Assembly: GCA_946407895.1 (NCBI GenBank)
Contig: CAMJQA010000031.1
Coordinates: 1-38,346 of the forward strand
Length of the DNA stretch: 38,346 bases
Direction of reading: 5' to 3'
From: an uncultured Prevotellaceae bacterium
GTDB lineage: Bacteria; Bacteroidota; Bacteroidia; Bacteroidales; Bacteroidaceae
Shown piece by piece: positions 15,440-24,267 of this stretch. The notes beneath the pieces were generated by a model. That model worked only from the letters and a program-made list of their open reading frames with translations, was not told the origin of the DNA and made no database searches. The stretch's first letter is position 1, and every line of letters begins with the position of its first letter. The translations under genes and the position numbers were made by a program.

Positions 15440-17872
15440 TTATTGGGCTTCCAGTTTCAGCGTGATGGGCTTGAAGGCGTCGGATGAAACCTTCAGCGTT
15501 ACTGCGGAAGGCTTCAGGCCGCTGCGCAGAATGACCGTGGCCCGTCCCTGCCACAGCCTGCGACGGTTCGTGGCATTGAGCTCGTTGCTGCTGATGTCTC
15601 CGTTGGTGACGGCTACGATGCGGGCGTCGCCCTCCACCTCAAATGTCATCTCGTCCTGGCTCGCGAGGCAGCGGCGTCCCTTGCTGTCCACAGCTGTAAT
15701 GCTTACGTGCATCAGGTCCATACCGTCGGCCTTCCAAGGATTGTTCGCGGTCGGACTGGGATTGTTCCCCTTCGGAGTGAGCGTGTTCCCCGCTGCGGGG
15801 CGGTCGGCTTCGGCTATGAGCCTGACGGGTTTCCCCGTCGTCTCCAGGGCGTGGCGGGCCACTGGCCGTCCCTCCCTGTAGCCTATGGCCTCCAGGCGGC
15901 CGGGGCGGTAGGCAATCTTGCCCCATCGTATCTGGTTGCGCAACTTATCGTCGGCCGGGTTCTGCTTTCGGCCCAGGCTCTTGCCGCCCAGCCGAAGCTC
16001 CACCTCGTCGCAATTCGTATAGACGATGATGTCTGCCTCGGAGCCTTCGGGACGGTTCCAAAGCTCGGACATGCGGTCGCCCGCCATCTTCACGCCGTTC
16101 CACATCTCGGCCTTTTCGCTCTCCAGTATGCCAATATGCACAACGGGCTCCTCCGGCTTGAAGATGGAGCGCAGGAGGTAGGCCTTCGGTTTGGGCTCGA
16201 GGTCGATGTAGAACACGCCCTGCGCCCATCCCTTCTGCGGCCATCCCATGCTCTCGCCCAGGTAGTCGATGGCTCCCCAGTAGGCCAGGCCGATGACCTT
16301 GTCGAGGTTCATGCCGAAGTAGTTCTGTCCCATGGCCTGGGTGGATGCCTCGCTCTGGTAGAAGGTCATCCAGGGGAAGCGGCGCCCGTCGCCGGGGAAG
16401 TACATGTACCTATAGTTATATGACTGCACATCGGTGTGCATGGCCAGGTTGCAGGGCAGAGAGTCGGTCTGCCAGTTGCGGTAGCGTGGGTGCATGGCCA
16501 CGGTGACCAGGCGGGTGGAGTCGTAGCGCGCCAAGGCGAGGCGCATCATCTTGTAGCATGTTACGCCGAAGTCGCCGAAGGGCTGGCTGGGCTCTTGCTG
16601 CAGTTCATTGCCCAGACTCCACAGCACCACGGAGGGCGAGTTGCGATCGCGCTTCACCCACTCGGTGATGTCCTGCGCCCAGTGGTTCATGAATGGTGCG
16701 CGGCCTCCGGAATGCTGGTCGGTCCATTTGTCGTAGAGTTCATCGACGATGAGTATGCCGTAGCGGTCGCACAGCCTGACGAAGTCGCGGCTGTATGGGT
16801 TGTGCGAGGTACGTATGTGGTTCATGCCGAAGGCCTTCATCAGCTGCAGACGCTTCTCGATGGCGCGCGGGTAGGCTGCGGCGCCCAGTGCGCCCAGGGT
16901 GTGGTGGTTGGCGTAGCCTTTCAGGAGGACTTTGCGTCCGTTCAGCTTGAGCCCGAATGCTGGGCCGATCTCCACGGTGCGTATGCCGAAATCCTCAGAG
17001 AATTCATCGGCCACCGTGCCGTCCTGGCGCAACAGGGCTACCTCGGCCCTGTACAGGTTGGGATGCTCTGTGTCCCACAGCATGGGGGAGGCTATCTCCA
17101 CCTCCTGCAACCTGGTCTCCTGGGTCCGCGCCGGCGTCTGACGGGATACTTCCTGACGGGTCTCGCTCACCAGCTTCCCCTGCGGGTCGTAGATGCGCAG
17201 GCGGGCGGTGGCCTTCTTGGCGCGCCCGGCAAAGGTGATTTCGGCGCTAACGGATACGTATCGGTTCTGGCGTGTGGTGATGTAGAGGGGGTGGCGCGCC
17301 AGGTAGAGGTCGGCGGCTGTGGTGACGATGCTGACGTTGCGGTAGAGTCCGCCGCCCGTGTACCACCGCGAGGCCCGCTCGCCCATGGTGTTGGCCTCCA
17401 CGGTGATTTCGTTGGGCTGGCCGTAGCGGAGGCGGTCGGTGATGTCTATCTCGAAGCCAAGGTAGCCGTAGTCGGTGCCGCCAATGCGTTCATTGTTGAG
17501 GAAGACATCGCCCACGAGCATGATGCCCTCGAAGTCGAGCAGCACGCGCCGGTCCTTCCACTCGAGTGGCGGCGTGATGGTCTTGCGGTAGTAGCCGCGG
17601 CCCACCTCCTTGAAGCCGCGGGCCGAGAGTCGGCTCTTGATGTTGGCGGCGGCGTCGCTGTTGTCGGCCTTCTCGTCGGCCGACGGAGCCACCCACTGCT
17701 GCTCAATCTGGAAGTCGTGGGGGACATCCACGGTGACGGCGCCGGCGAAGGAGGCGTCGCGGCTGAACTGCCATCCGTAGTTCAGACATTCCGTCTGGCG
17801 GGGCGACGTGCCTTGTGCCAGGCTCGCTATATAATATATAATGAGTGCCAGGGAGGCCAGTGGTCGTTTCAT
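15440..17872 (-). CDS. GH2 family beta-glycosidase (beta-galactosidase-like)
   Basis: An 810-residue exported protein with signal peptide (about 1-20) and the GH2 order: jelly-roll sugar-binding domain (about 30-190, with SRWYTGGGLYRNV), immunoglobulin-like domain (about 195-300), TIM barrel (about 305-600) and C-terminal beta domains. The barrel shows NHIRTSHNPY (351-360), acid/base Glu423 in WSLGNE and likely nucleophile Glu508 in YQSEAS. The usual HHD after the first barrel strand reads HHT (323-325), a small departure. It probably releases terminal beta-galactose or beta-glucuronate from side chains, along with GH105 encoded just downstream. The short spacing on both sides supports one operon. 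Confidence 0.92.
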   Translation of the reverse strand: MKRPLASLALIIYYIASLAQGTSPRQTECLNYGWQFSRDASFAGAVTVDVPHDFQIEQQWVAPSADEKADNSDAAANIKSRLSARGFKEVGRGYYRKTITPPLEWKDRRVLLDFEGIMLVGDVFLNNERIGGTDYGYLGFEIDITDRLRYGQPNEITVEANTMGERASRWYTGGGLYRNVSIVTTAADLYLARHPLYITTRQNRYVSVSAEITFAGRAKKATARLRIYDPQGKLVSETRQEVSRQTPARTQETRLQEVEIASPMLWDTEHPNLYRAEVALLRQDGTVADEFSEDFGIRTVEIGPAFGLKLNGRKVLLKGYANHHTLGALGAAAYPRAIEKRLQLMKAFGMNHIRTSHNPYSRDFVRLCDRYGILIVDELYDKWTDQHSGGRAPFMNHWAQDITEWVKRDRNSPSVVLWSLGNELQQEPSQPFGDFGVTCYKMMRLALARYDSTRLVTVAMHPRYRNWQTDSLPCNLAMHTDVQSYNYRYMYFPGDGRRFPWMTFYQSEASTQAMGQNYFGMNLDKVIGLAYWGAIDYLGESMGWPQKGWAQGVFYIDLEPKPKAYLLRSIFKPEEPVVHIGILESEKAEMWNGVKMAGDRMSELWNRPEGSEADIIVYTNCDEVELRLGGKSLGRKQNPADDKLRNQIRWGKIAYRPGRLEAIGYREGRPVARHALETTGKPVRLIAEADRPAAGNTLTPKGNNPSPTANNPWKADGMDLMHVSITAVDSKGRRCLASQDEMTFEVEGDARIVAVTNGDISSNELNATNRRRLWQGRATVILRSGLKPSAVTLKVSSDAFKPITLKLEAQ

Positions 17873-17893
17873 CGTCGTTCGCGTTAGGGTTTC

Positions 17894-18649
17894 CTATTTT
17901 CCGGCCTGCTCCTTCGACTGTGCGGCCCACAGGATGCCCCGCTTCATGATTTCCATGGCCTCGGGCACGGCAAAGTCGCTGGCCGAATGGCAGAGCGAGG
18001 AGTAGAAGACGCGTCCGCGGCCATACTGCTTCTTCCATACCACGGGCATGACCACGCCTTTTATCCAGGGCGTGTCGCCTGCGCCGCTGAAGGTGGTGGT
18101 GGCCAGCACCTTCACGCTGGGGTCCACATGCATGTAGTACTGCTCCGACTTCATGTGGAACGTCTTGAGTCCCTTGGTGACGGGGTCTTTCTTGTCCTTG
18201 ATGTTTACGTCGTAGTCCACCTGGCCTCCGGGGTGTGCCACCCACTGTCCGCCAACCATAAACTGATACTCGGTGTTGTTGCGGAACGAGTCGCCCAGCC
18301 CGCCGTGCCATCCGGCCAGTCCGGCTCCGTTGCGCACAGCCTCGGTGATACCCTTCTCCTGTTCGCCGGTAAGGCTTCCCATCGTCCATGTCTGGATAAT
18401 CAGGTCCACGCTAGCCATCAGCTCCTTGTCGGTATAGGCATCCAGGTTGTCCCGCAGTTCCAGCACGGCTCCCTGGCTCTCCAGCCACGGCTTGAGCAGC
18501 TCCATGCACTCCTTGGGTTGATGACCGTCCCATCCGCCATATACGAACAGGACCTTCTTGCCCCGCAGGGCACTCTCTTGTGTGGCGGCTTGGCAGGCCA
18601 GGCAGGCCACGGCTACTATGGTCAGTAGCGAAAGGAATAACTTCTTCAT
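17894..18649 (-). CDS. Exported ThuA-like domain protein
   Basis: The 251-residue product has an N-terminal signal (MKKLFLSLLTIVAVACLAC, possibly a lipobox) and a ThuA domain, a class I glutamine-amidotransferase-like fold: KVLFVYGGWDGHQ at the first strand, DLIIQTWTMGSLT, and NGAGLAGWHGGLGDSF. A later stretch FHMKSEQYYMHVD and the end of the fold GRVFYSSLCHSASDF are also typical. ThuA proteins occur widely with sugar-use genes; their reaction is not settled. It lies between the TonB-dependent receptor (48 bases away) and GH2 (21 bases), so it belongs to the glycan operon. Confidence 0.85.
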   Translation of the reverse strand: MKKLFLSLLTIVAVACLACQAATQESALRGKKVLFVYGGWDGHQPKECMELLKPWLESQGAVLELRDNLDAYTDKELMASVDLIIQTWTMGSLTGEQEKGITEAVRNGAGLAGWHGGLGDSFRNNTEYQFMVGGQWVAHPGGQVDYDVNIKDKKDPVTKGLKTFHMKSEQYYMHVDPSVKVLATTTFSGAGDTPWIKGVVMPVVWKKQYGRGRVFYSSLCHSASDFAVPEAMEIMKRGILWAAQSKEQAGK

Positions 18650-18697
18650 GTTGGTTGTTGTTTTTTGTTTGATGTTGAAAGTTTATGTTTCTTGTCT

Positions 18698-21112
18698 TCA
18701 GAAGTCCAGTCGGTAGAAGAGGTTGGGCAGCGAGATACCCGTCTTGTCCACCTTCACCGAGCGGGTGCGTATGTCGAAGCGCTGGGCAAAGGGCGTCTCG
18801 TTCATGAGCATGTTAATGCCTTCGAAGGCTATGGTATGGCTCACCCTCCGCTTGTTTATCTTGTAGCTTACGGTCAGATCTACGGTATGCTCGGGCTTGT
18901 ACTGCTTGCTCATAGCCTGGTCGTCCAGGAAGATCTCTTCCTCGGGCATCTGCCCTGCATCCAGGAGGGCGTTCATGGTTGTCAGGTCCATAGGCGTATA
19001 TCGCAGTCCGCCCTGCAGGGTGTACTTGGCACTCACGTTCAGCACATTCTGCCTGCGGCGTCCCACCATCCATTCCTTTCCGGCCAGCACCTTGGCTGTA
19101 TATCGGCGGTCATATAGCTGCGAGCGCCAGATGCGGTCCTGCGCGCGGTATTCCGACTTGAAAACCGATGCGTTTACCTGGCCGAAGAAGCCATGGCTCA
19201 TATAGTGTTCCAGGGTGATGTCGGCTCCGTAATTGCGAGTATTGCCGTCGTTCACCATTGCTTCGTCGAAGTAGTTCAGGAAGCGGTTCACCGAGCAGAA
19301 GGTAGAGCTGCCCACGCCCACCGGTGTATCGTAGCCGTACTGCCAGAAGGCATTCAGCCGCAGGTTCAGGTTGTCGCTGAACTTATACCTGTATGAGGCC
19401 AGCAGGTGGTGAGCCTTGGTCAGGCCGAGGTCCTTGTTCAGGCGCTGCCCGCCCTGTTCGTAGAAGTAGGCGTCCAGGCGCTCTATCATGGAGTGGAGTC
19501 CGTAGCCCAGCCCAAAGGCGTTCTTCTCGTTGGGTTCCCATTTCATGCTGGCTCTTGGCTCCAGGCTCTTGTCCTTCGAGTATGCGAAGTAGGTGCCGGA
19601 GAGGCCCAGGTTCAGGCTGATGTGGCTTGAGGCCTTGATGATGTTCTGCCAGAAGAGGCTTCCCAGTCCCGTATTGCCGTCGGCCTTCACCCAGTCGGTA
19701 AATGGGGCGGGGGAATAGACGTAGTCGGTAGCGCTGTAGGCCAGGTCGAAGAATCGCTGCGAGTATTCGCCTCCGAACTGCATGAGCCAGCGGGAGGTCA
19801 ACTGTGCCGAGACTTCTGTGTTCAGCAGTATCCGGTCTTCGTTCATCTTCTGGCGACTGTAGGGCGCTGTCGCAGCCGGGGCCGAGTAGGCAATGGGCCT
19901 GGTCAGTTCGCCGGCGGCATCGTGCTGAAGGTTCCAGTAGCCGATGTCCGACTTGATGTGCTGGGCGTTGTAGGCTGCCGTAGTGCGCCAGGTCCATTTA
20001 TCGGCAAAGTGTATCTTGTGCGCCAGGCCGCCCAGCAAGCCCCAGAGGTGCCCCTTCTGGTGCGATGCGTCGTAGAGGCTGGAGACATCCTCTATGTCGG
20101 GCTGGTTGTCATCGGCCCCGTCGTAGTATCCAAGGGCGAAGACCGAGAAGGTACCGGCTCGCCGCGTGGGCAAGTTCAGTTTCAGGGAGAAGTCGTGGAA
20201 GTCGAACTTCGTATCGTAGTCTATGATGCCCAGCTTGTCGGCCAGCGAGGTGAATCCGTATCGGTAGTTGGCGATGTAGCTGCCCTTACCGTTCTTGGAG
20301 AGCGGACCCTCCGAGGTGAACTCCTCCGATACGGTGCCCACCTGGATGAGGTTTTCCACCTTGGCGTTGTTGCCCGCCCGCATATTCACATCGAATACGC
20401 CGCTCAGCGAATTGGCGTAATTGGCGTTGAAGGTCGAGGTGAAGAAGTCCGAGTTGCCTATTACATTGGCATTCAGTGCACTGACCATGCCGAAGCCTGC
20501 CTCATAGAAGTCGTTGTAGTGGTTGGGCGTAAAGGCCTCCACACCCTCTATGCGGTACTGCATCATCTGTGGTGCATGGCCGTGCACAGACACGCCGTTG
20601 CCGTTCGAGCTGCTAGAGATTCCGGCGTATGCCGAGACCAGCCTGGCCGGGTCGTTTCCGCCTCCTGCAAAGCGGGTGGCCTCCTCCATCGAGAGCATCA
20701 CACCGCCTACGAGGGCCGTGGGGTTCACGGTCGATTCCTTGTTTACGCGCGGGCGCACCGTCACCTCGCCCAACTGTCGGTCATTCTCGCGCAGGGCTAT
20801 GTCTATGACGCTCTCCTTGGCTCCCACAATCTGTTGCTCCTTCAGCACACTGGGTTCGTAGCCTACATAGGAGGTCTCTATGGTGTACCGGCCGGGCTTC
20901 TCCAGCTTTATCTGGTATTTCCCGTCTATGTCGGCGGTTGCTCCGATACCTGGCAATTCGGCAATCTTTACCGTAGCACCCGTCAGGGGCTCGCCGCTGA
21001 TGGCATCGGTCACTGTGCCGCGGAGCGTCTGTGCGCTGGCGGCGGAAATCAGGCTGCAAAGGAAGAGCAGGGCAGCCCACTTGCCGGAGGGGAAAATATT
21101 CTTTTCTTTCAC
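18698..21112 (-). CDS. TonB-dependent outer membrane receptor without a SusD partner
   Basis: The frame begins with GTG at 21110-21112, just one base after the TAA of the dipeptidase gene, suggesting translational coupling. The 804-residue product has a signal peptide ending SAASAQ, a carboxypeptidase-regulatory-like domain (about 29-110), a plug (about 120-250, with SVHGHAPQMMQYRIEGVEAF) and a long beta-barrel ending in the aromatic residue typical of barrel proteins (YRLDF). It should import an oligosaccharide or other ligand using TonB energy. Starch-type uptake systems pair SusC with SusD, but no SusD gene is present here. The start codon is unusual for the window and no ATG fits better. 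Confidence 0.9.
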   Translation of the reverse strand: MKEKNIFPSGKWAALLFLCSLISAASAQTLRGTVTDAISGEPLTGATVKIAELPGIGATADIDGKYQIKLEKPGRYTIETSYVGYEPSVLKEQQIVGAKESVIDIALRENDRQLGEVTVRPRVNKESTVNPTALVGGVMLSMEEATRFAGGGNDPARLVSAYAGISSSSNGNGVSVHGHAPQMMQYRIEGVEAFTPNHYNDFYEAGFGMVSALNANVIGNSDFFTSTFNANYANSLSGVFDVNMRAGNNAKVENLIQVGTVSEEFTSEGPLSKNGKGSYIANYRYGFTSLADKLGIIDYDTKFDFHDFSLKLNLPTRRAGTFSVFALGYYDGADDNQPDIEDVSSLYDASHQKGHLWGLLGGLAHKIHFADKWTWRTTAAYNAQHIKSDIGYWNLQHDAAGELTRPIAYSAPAATAPYSRQKMNEDRILLNTEVSAQLTSRWLMQFGGEYSQRFFDLAYSATDYVYSPAPFTDWVKADGNTGLGSLFWQNIIKASSHISLNLGLSGTYFAYSKDKSLEPRASMKWEPNEKNAFGLGYGLHSMIERLDAYFYEQGGQRLNKDLGLTKAHHLLASYRYKFSDNLNLRLNAFWQYGYDTPVGVGSSTFCSVNRFLNYFDEAMVNDGNTRNYGADITLEHYMSHGFFGQVNASVFKSEYRAQDRIWRSQLYDRRYTAKVLAGKEWMVGRRRQNVLNVSAKYTLQGGLRYTPMDLTTMNALLDAGQMPEEEIFLDDQAMSKQYKPEHTVDLTVSYKINKRRVSHTIAFEGINMLMNETPFAQRFDIRTRSVKVDKTGISLPNLFYRLDF

Positions 21113-21113
21113 T

Positions 21114-21902
21114 TTAATCTTTCAGTTGCCGTACGGGGAAGGTGAAGTAGGTGTCGGGGAAGGGTTCGTCCTTCAGGGTGAAGTGCCACCATTCCGTGTC
21201 CAGTGGCTTGAAGCCGTGGGCAAGCATGGCCCTGCGCAGAATCATGCGGTTGCGGAACTGCTCGGCGGTGATGCTCCGGCCGGTGGGGCTCTTGCTGTTG
21301 TCGCCCGTGTACTCTCCCGTCTCGGGGTTGCCGCAGAAGTCGGGGTGGCTCTCGGGCCCGAACCAGTCGAACGTGCCGCCCATGTCCAGTTCCTTCTCCG
21401 TCTGCATGTCGAAGAGGGTCAGGTCCACGGTAGAACCGCGCGTATGTCCGCTCTTCTCCATGATGTACTCCTGGTCGAAGAGCACGGCCTTGTTCAGGTC
21501 GGGGTAGAAGTAGCGCTTCATCAGCGTGTCGGCCACGTCGTGCGACCACCTGACGAAGTGGTCCACGCCCTCTTGCGGGCGGTAGGCGTCGTATATCTTC
21601 AGCCTGTAGCCCTGGGCCCTCACCTCGTCGCTCACGGCCCTCAGCGCCTGTGCCGCCTGCCTGGTGAGCAGGGCGGTGGGCTCCAGGTATCCGTCGATGC
21701 GCCGGCCCACGAAGTTGTACGTGCCGAAGTATCGAATCTCCAGTATGGCATCGGGCACGGCGTCGGTCAGGGTGACGAATCCGCTGCTGTCCTGTGCCGG
21801 TGAGCCGGGGGCGTCGTCGTCGCCGTTGCAGCAGGTAATCACGCATGTGCCGCAGGTAATTGCAAGGATGGCGGCCAGCATCCACAGTCTCGTCTGTCTC
21901 AT
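21114..21902 (-). CDS. VanX-like D-Ala-D-Ala dipeptidase lipoprotein
   Basis: The start is placed at MRQTRLWMLAAILAIT (21900-21902); an earlier Met in the frame would precede the promoter. The 262-residue protein has a lipoprotein-like signal (cysteines 17, 20, 24, 25) and the M15D signature: YDAYRP (104-109), SGHTRGSTVD (151-160) with zinc ligands His153 and Asp160, and EWWH (237-240) with Glu237 and His240. VanX enzymes cleave D-Ala-D-Ala dipeptide; exported relatives such as DdpX or PcgL may recycle cell-wall peptides. It opens an operon of glycan-degradation genes, an odd place for it. Resistance to glycopeptides should not be assumed without vanHA-like partners, and none is visible. Confidence 0.88.
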   Translation of the reverse strand: MRQTRLWMLAAILAITCGTCVITCCNGDDDAPGSPAQDSSGFVTLTDAVPDAILEIRYFGTYNFVGRRIDGYLEPTALLTRQAAQALRAVSDEVRAQGYRLKIYDAYRPQEGVDHFVRWSHDVADTLMKRYFYPDLNKAVLFDQEYIMEKSGHTRGSTVDLTLFDMQTEKELDMGGTFDWFGPESHPDFCGNPETGEYTGDNSKSPTGRSITAEQFRNRMILRRAMLAHGFKPLDTEWWHFTLKDEPFPDTYFTFPVRQLKD

Positions 21903-21943
21903 CTCGGTATCGTTTAGGAAGTTTAACTTATCGTTTGCCGATG

Positions 21944-21951
21944 CAAAGGTA
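21944..21951 (-). promoter_or_regulatory. Promoter -7 box of the glycan operon
   Basis: On the minus strand TACCTTTG followed by CATC matches the Bacteroidetes -7 form, 41 bases upstream of the dipeptidase start. No good -33 element is seen. Confidence 0.6.
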
Positions 21952-22101
21952 AGCAAAAAAAACGGTTCTGCCCCCCTTTGCGGCCCGGAAAATCGTGCTT
22001 CGGGCCCAAAGCCGCCTGCTTCAGGCGTGAAAAAGTGTCCGAATCGGGCCGTTTTCCTCACTTTATGCCCTCATTTGTAATCTGTTCTCGAAGAAAATCA
22101 G

Positions 22102-22109
22102 TATCTTTG
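22102..22109 (+). promoter_or_regulatory. Promoter -7 box of the esterase-GH26-GH59 unit
   Basis: TATCTTTG followed by CAGG is 33 bases upstream of the hydrolase start. A TTTG at 22074-22077 is 24 bases upstream, somewhat farther than usual for -33. Confidence 0.6.
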
Positions 22110-22142
22110 CAGGCGAAAACGGTTAAACCTACAGAAAGATTT

Positions 22143-22982
22143 ATGAAGCGACTGCTAACCCTATGCATCCTTGCCGTCCTGGCGCTGAGCCTTGCGGCCC
22201 GACGGCCCGCCGGAGAAGCTATGCCCCCCTTGGCCGAGGAGGAACTCAGCATCCCACATGCCGGCCGGAGCATCTACGGCGTGCTCAGCAAGCCCCTCGA
22301 CGGGCAGAAACGCCACCCCCTGGTCATCGTCTCGCACGGATTCAACGGCACCCACCACTCCGGGCGCAGCTACTTCGATATGCTTGCCCGGATAGGCTAC
22401 ATGTGCTACACGTTCGACTTCCCTTGCGGCAGCACGGCCAGCCGATCGGATGCCAACACCCTGAATATGTCCGTGCTCGACGAGCAGAAGGCTCTGGAGG
22501 CCATCGTGCGATACTTCCGCTCGCGGCCCGACGTCGACAAGCGGCACATCATCCTGCTGGGCGAGAGCCAGGGCGGCCTGGTCTCCACCCTGGCGGCCGC
22601 CAGCATGAAGCGGCAGGTGGAGCGGCTCGTGCTCGTCTTTCCGGCCCTGTGCATCCCCGACAACTGGAACCAGCGCTATCCCCAGCCGGCGGACATCCCC
22701 GATACCACGCTCCTGTGGCAGGTGCCCCTGGGCCGCCGCTTCTTCATGGAGCTGCGCGATATGGATCCCTACCGGGCCGTCCAGTCCTATCGCCGCCCCG
22801 TGCTCATCGTTCACGGCGATGCCGACCCCATCGTGCCCATCGACTACTCGCGCCGCGCCGTCCGCCAGTTTCGCCATGCCAGCCTGGTGGAGCTCCCTGG
22901 CGCCGGCCACGGCTTCAGCCCGCAGGACTTCCAGACCTCGCTCGTGCATATCCGCCGCTTCCTGACCGGCGAAAAACGGTAG
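22143..22982 (+). CDS. Exported alpha/beta hydrolase (esterase-like)
   Basis: The start is the Met of MKRLLTLCILAVLALSLAAR, giving 279 residues with a signal peptide; the longer open frame upstream crosses the promoter. The alpha/beta-hydrolase fold shows VIVSHGFNGTHHSG at the oxyanion region (61-74), nucleophile Ser142 in GESQGG, acid Asp228 in HGDADPIVP, and His256 in GAGHGF. Related Bacteroidetes proteins include acetyl or feruloyl esterases that strip ester groups from plant glycans, which would suit its GH26 and GH59 neighbours. A peptidase or lipase role cannot be excluded. It is the first gene of this plus-strand unit, 52 bases before GH26. Confidence 0.8.
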   Translation: MKRLLTLCILAVLALSLAARRPAGEAMPPLAEEELSIPHAGRSIYGVLSKPLDGQKRHPLVIVSHGFNGTHHSGRSYFDMLARIGYMCYTFDFPCGSTASRSDANTLNMSVLDEQKALEAIVRYFRSRPDVDKRHIILLGESQGGLVSTLAAASMKRQVERLVLVFPALCIPDNWNQRYPQPADIPDTTLLWQVPLGRRFFMELRDMDPYRAVQSYRRPVLIVHGDADPIVPIDYSRRAVRQFRHASLVELPGAGHGFSPQDFQTSLVHIRRFLTGEKR

Positions 22983-23034
22983 GCCGGGCCCTTCGCGTCA
23001 ATCCACATCCGATAATATTTAAATACGTATCAAT

Positions 23035-24237
23035 ATGAAACGTCTCGCCCTCCAGTTCCTCCTCATCCTGCTTGCAGCCGGCCATCTTTCGGCTCAAGTC
23101 GGCTCAAGTCGTTCGGCCGAAGCCGAAGAGTTGCTGGCCATACTGCAATCCATTCAGGGGCAGAAAATACTCAGCGGCACCACTGCTAACGTTAACTGGA
23201 ACTTCAACGAGGCCAAGTGGGTGAACCAGCATACGGGCAAGTGGCCCGCCCTGAACTGCATGGACTTCATCCATCATCCCTTCTCGTCCAAGGGAGGATG
23301 GATAGACTATACGAATGTCTCCGACGTCTATAACTGGCATCGCCAGGGCGGGCTCATCCTCATCCTGTGGCATTGGAACGTTCCTGCCAACGAAAGCGGA
23401 AAGTACGCCTTCTACTACGGCACGGAGCCCGACAAGACGACTTTCGACGTGCGAAAGATATTCGAGCCAGCGAGCAGCGAGTACAAACTGATGCTGAAGG
23501 ATATCGACCAGATTGCGTCCTACCTCAAACTGTTGAAGCAGAGAAAGGTGCCCGTGCTGTGGCGGCCGCTGCACGAGGCTGGAGGCATGTGGTTCTGGTG
23601 GGGGCGCGATGCCGAGGCGTGCAATGAATTGTGGCGGGTGATGTACGACCGCCTGGTAAACTATCATAAACTGGACAACCTCATCTGGGTATGGACGCAG
23701 GCCGCGGCCTGGAACAAGCCATACAGCGACGGCTACCGATGGTATCCCGGAGACGAATACGTGGATATCGTCAGCATAGACATCTACAACAACCCCAATG
23801 CCGCTAACATCAATACCTCGTGCTACAAGTTCCTGAAGCAGTATTCGCCCGAAAAACTTGTGGCCCTGACCGAATGCGGCAACGTAGCCACCATAACAAA
23901 ACAGTGGAATGCAGGAGCCAAGTGGCTGTTCTTTGCCCCGTGGTACGACTACGGGCGCACCAATAACCCGGCCAGCGCCGACTTCAAGAGCACAGACCAC
24001 GGCAATTGCAACGCCGAGTGGTGGAAGGATGCCTTCTCCAACGATTACGTGCTGAGCCGTGACGATTTCAGGGCGCTGAAAGCCGATTTCGTTGGCGTAC
24101 AGAACATTCCTGCTTCTGCAAGGACAGACGAAACTTCGGCAGACGCAGTTTACGACCTGAGCGGACGGAAAATTGCCGGCCCTGAATCATCGGGCGGCAT
24201 CCGCATACGGAACGGCAGGAAATACTATGACAAGTGA
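23035..24237 (+). CDS. GH26 beta-mannanase-like enzyme with a sorting-like tail
   Basis: The 400-residue secreted protein has a signal peptide (about 1-21, LSAQ) and a GH26 (beta/alpha)8 barrel: GLILILWHWNVP (106-117), VLWRPLHEAGG with acid/base Glu181, VSIDIYNN (246-253) and ALTECGN with likely nucleophile Glu280. GH26 enzymes mainly cut beta-1,4-mannan; a few act on mixed-linkage glucan or xylan. The last 35 residues (AVYDLSGRKI...GGIRIRNGRKYYDK) resemble the Bacteroidetes C-terminal tail seen on the partial gene at the start of the window, suggesting type IX export. A 10-bp tandem duplication lies at the signal cleavage site (23091-23110). It is followed by GH59 after 30 bases. Confidence 0.92.
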   Translation: MKRLALQFLLILLAAGHLSAQVGSSRSAEAEELLAILQSIQGQKILSGTTANVNWNFNEAKWVNQHTGKWPALNCMDFIHHPFSSKGGWIDYTNVSDVYNWHRQGGLILILWHWNVPANESGKYAFYYGTEPDKTTFDVRKIFEPASSEYKLMLKDIDQIASYLKLLKQRKVPVLWRPLHEAGGMWFWWGRDAEACNELWRVMYDRLVNYHKLDNLIWVWTQAAAWNKPYSDGYRWYPGDEYVDIVSIDIYNNPNAANINTSCYKFLKQYSPEKLVALTECGNVATITKQWNAGAKWLFFAPWYDYGRTNNPASADFKSTDHGNCNAEWWKDAFSNDYVLSRDDFRALKADFVGVQNIPASARTDETSADAVYDLSGRKIAGPESSGGIRIRNGRKYYDK

Positions 24238-24267
24238 CAATATTATATAATAATAAGGTATAGGCTT

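Noticed and set aside
16436..17887. A 483-codon plus-strand open frame opposite GH2
   Set aside because: Antisense to a full-length GH2 with intact catalytic residues; composition is biased to Val, Gly, Ala and His, as expected for a shadow.
19922..21145. A 407-codon plus-strand frame opposite the TonB-dependent receptor
   Set aside because: Shadow of a clear receptor gene on the minus strand.
21114..21902. Glycopeptide-resistance gene cluster
   Set aside because: A VanX-like gene alone, with no VanH- or VanA-type ligase or VanRS pair nearby, does not support resistance.
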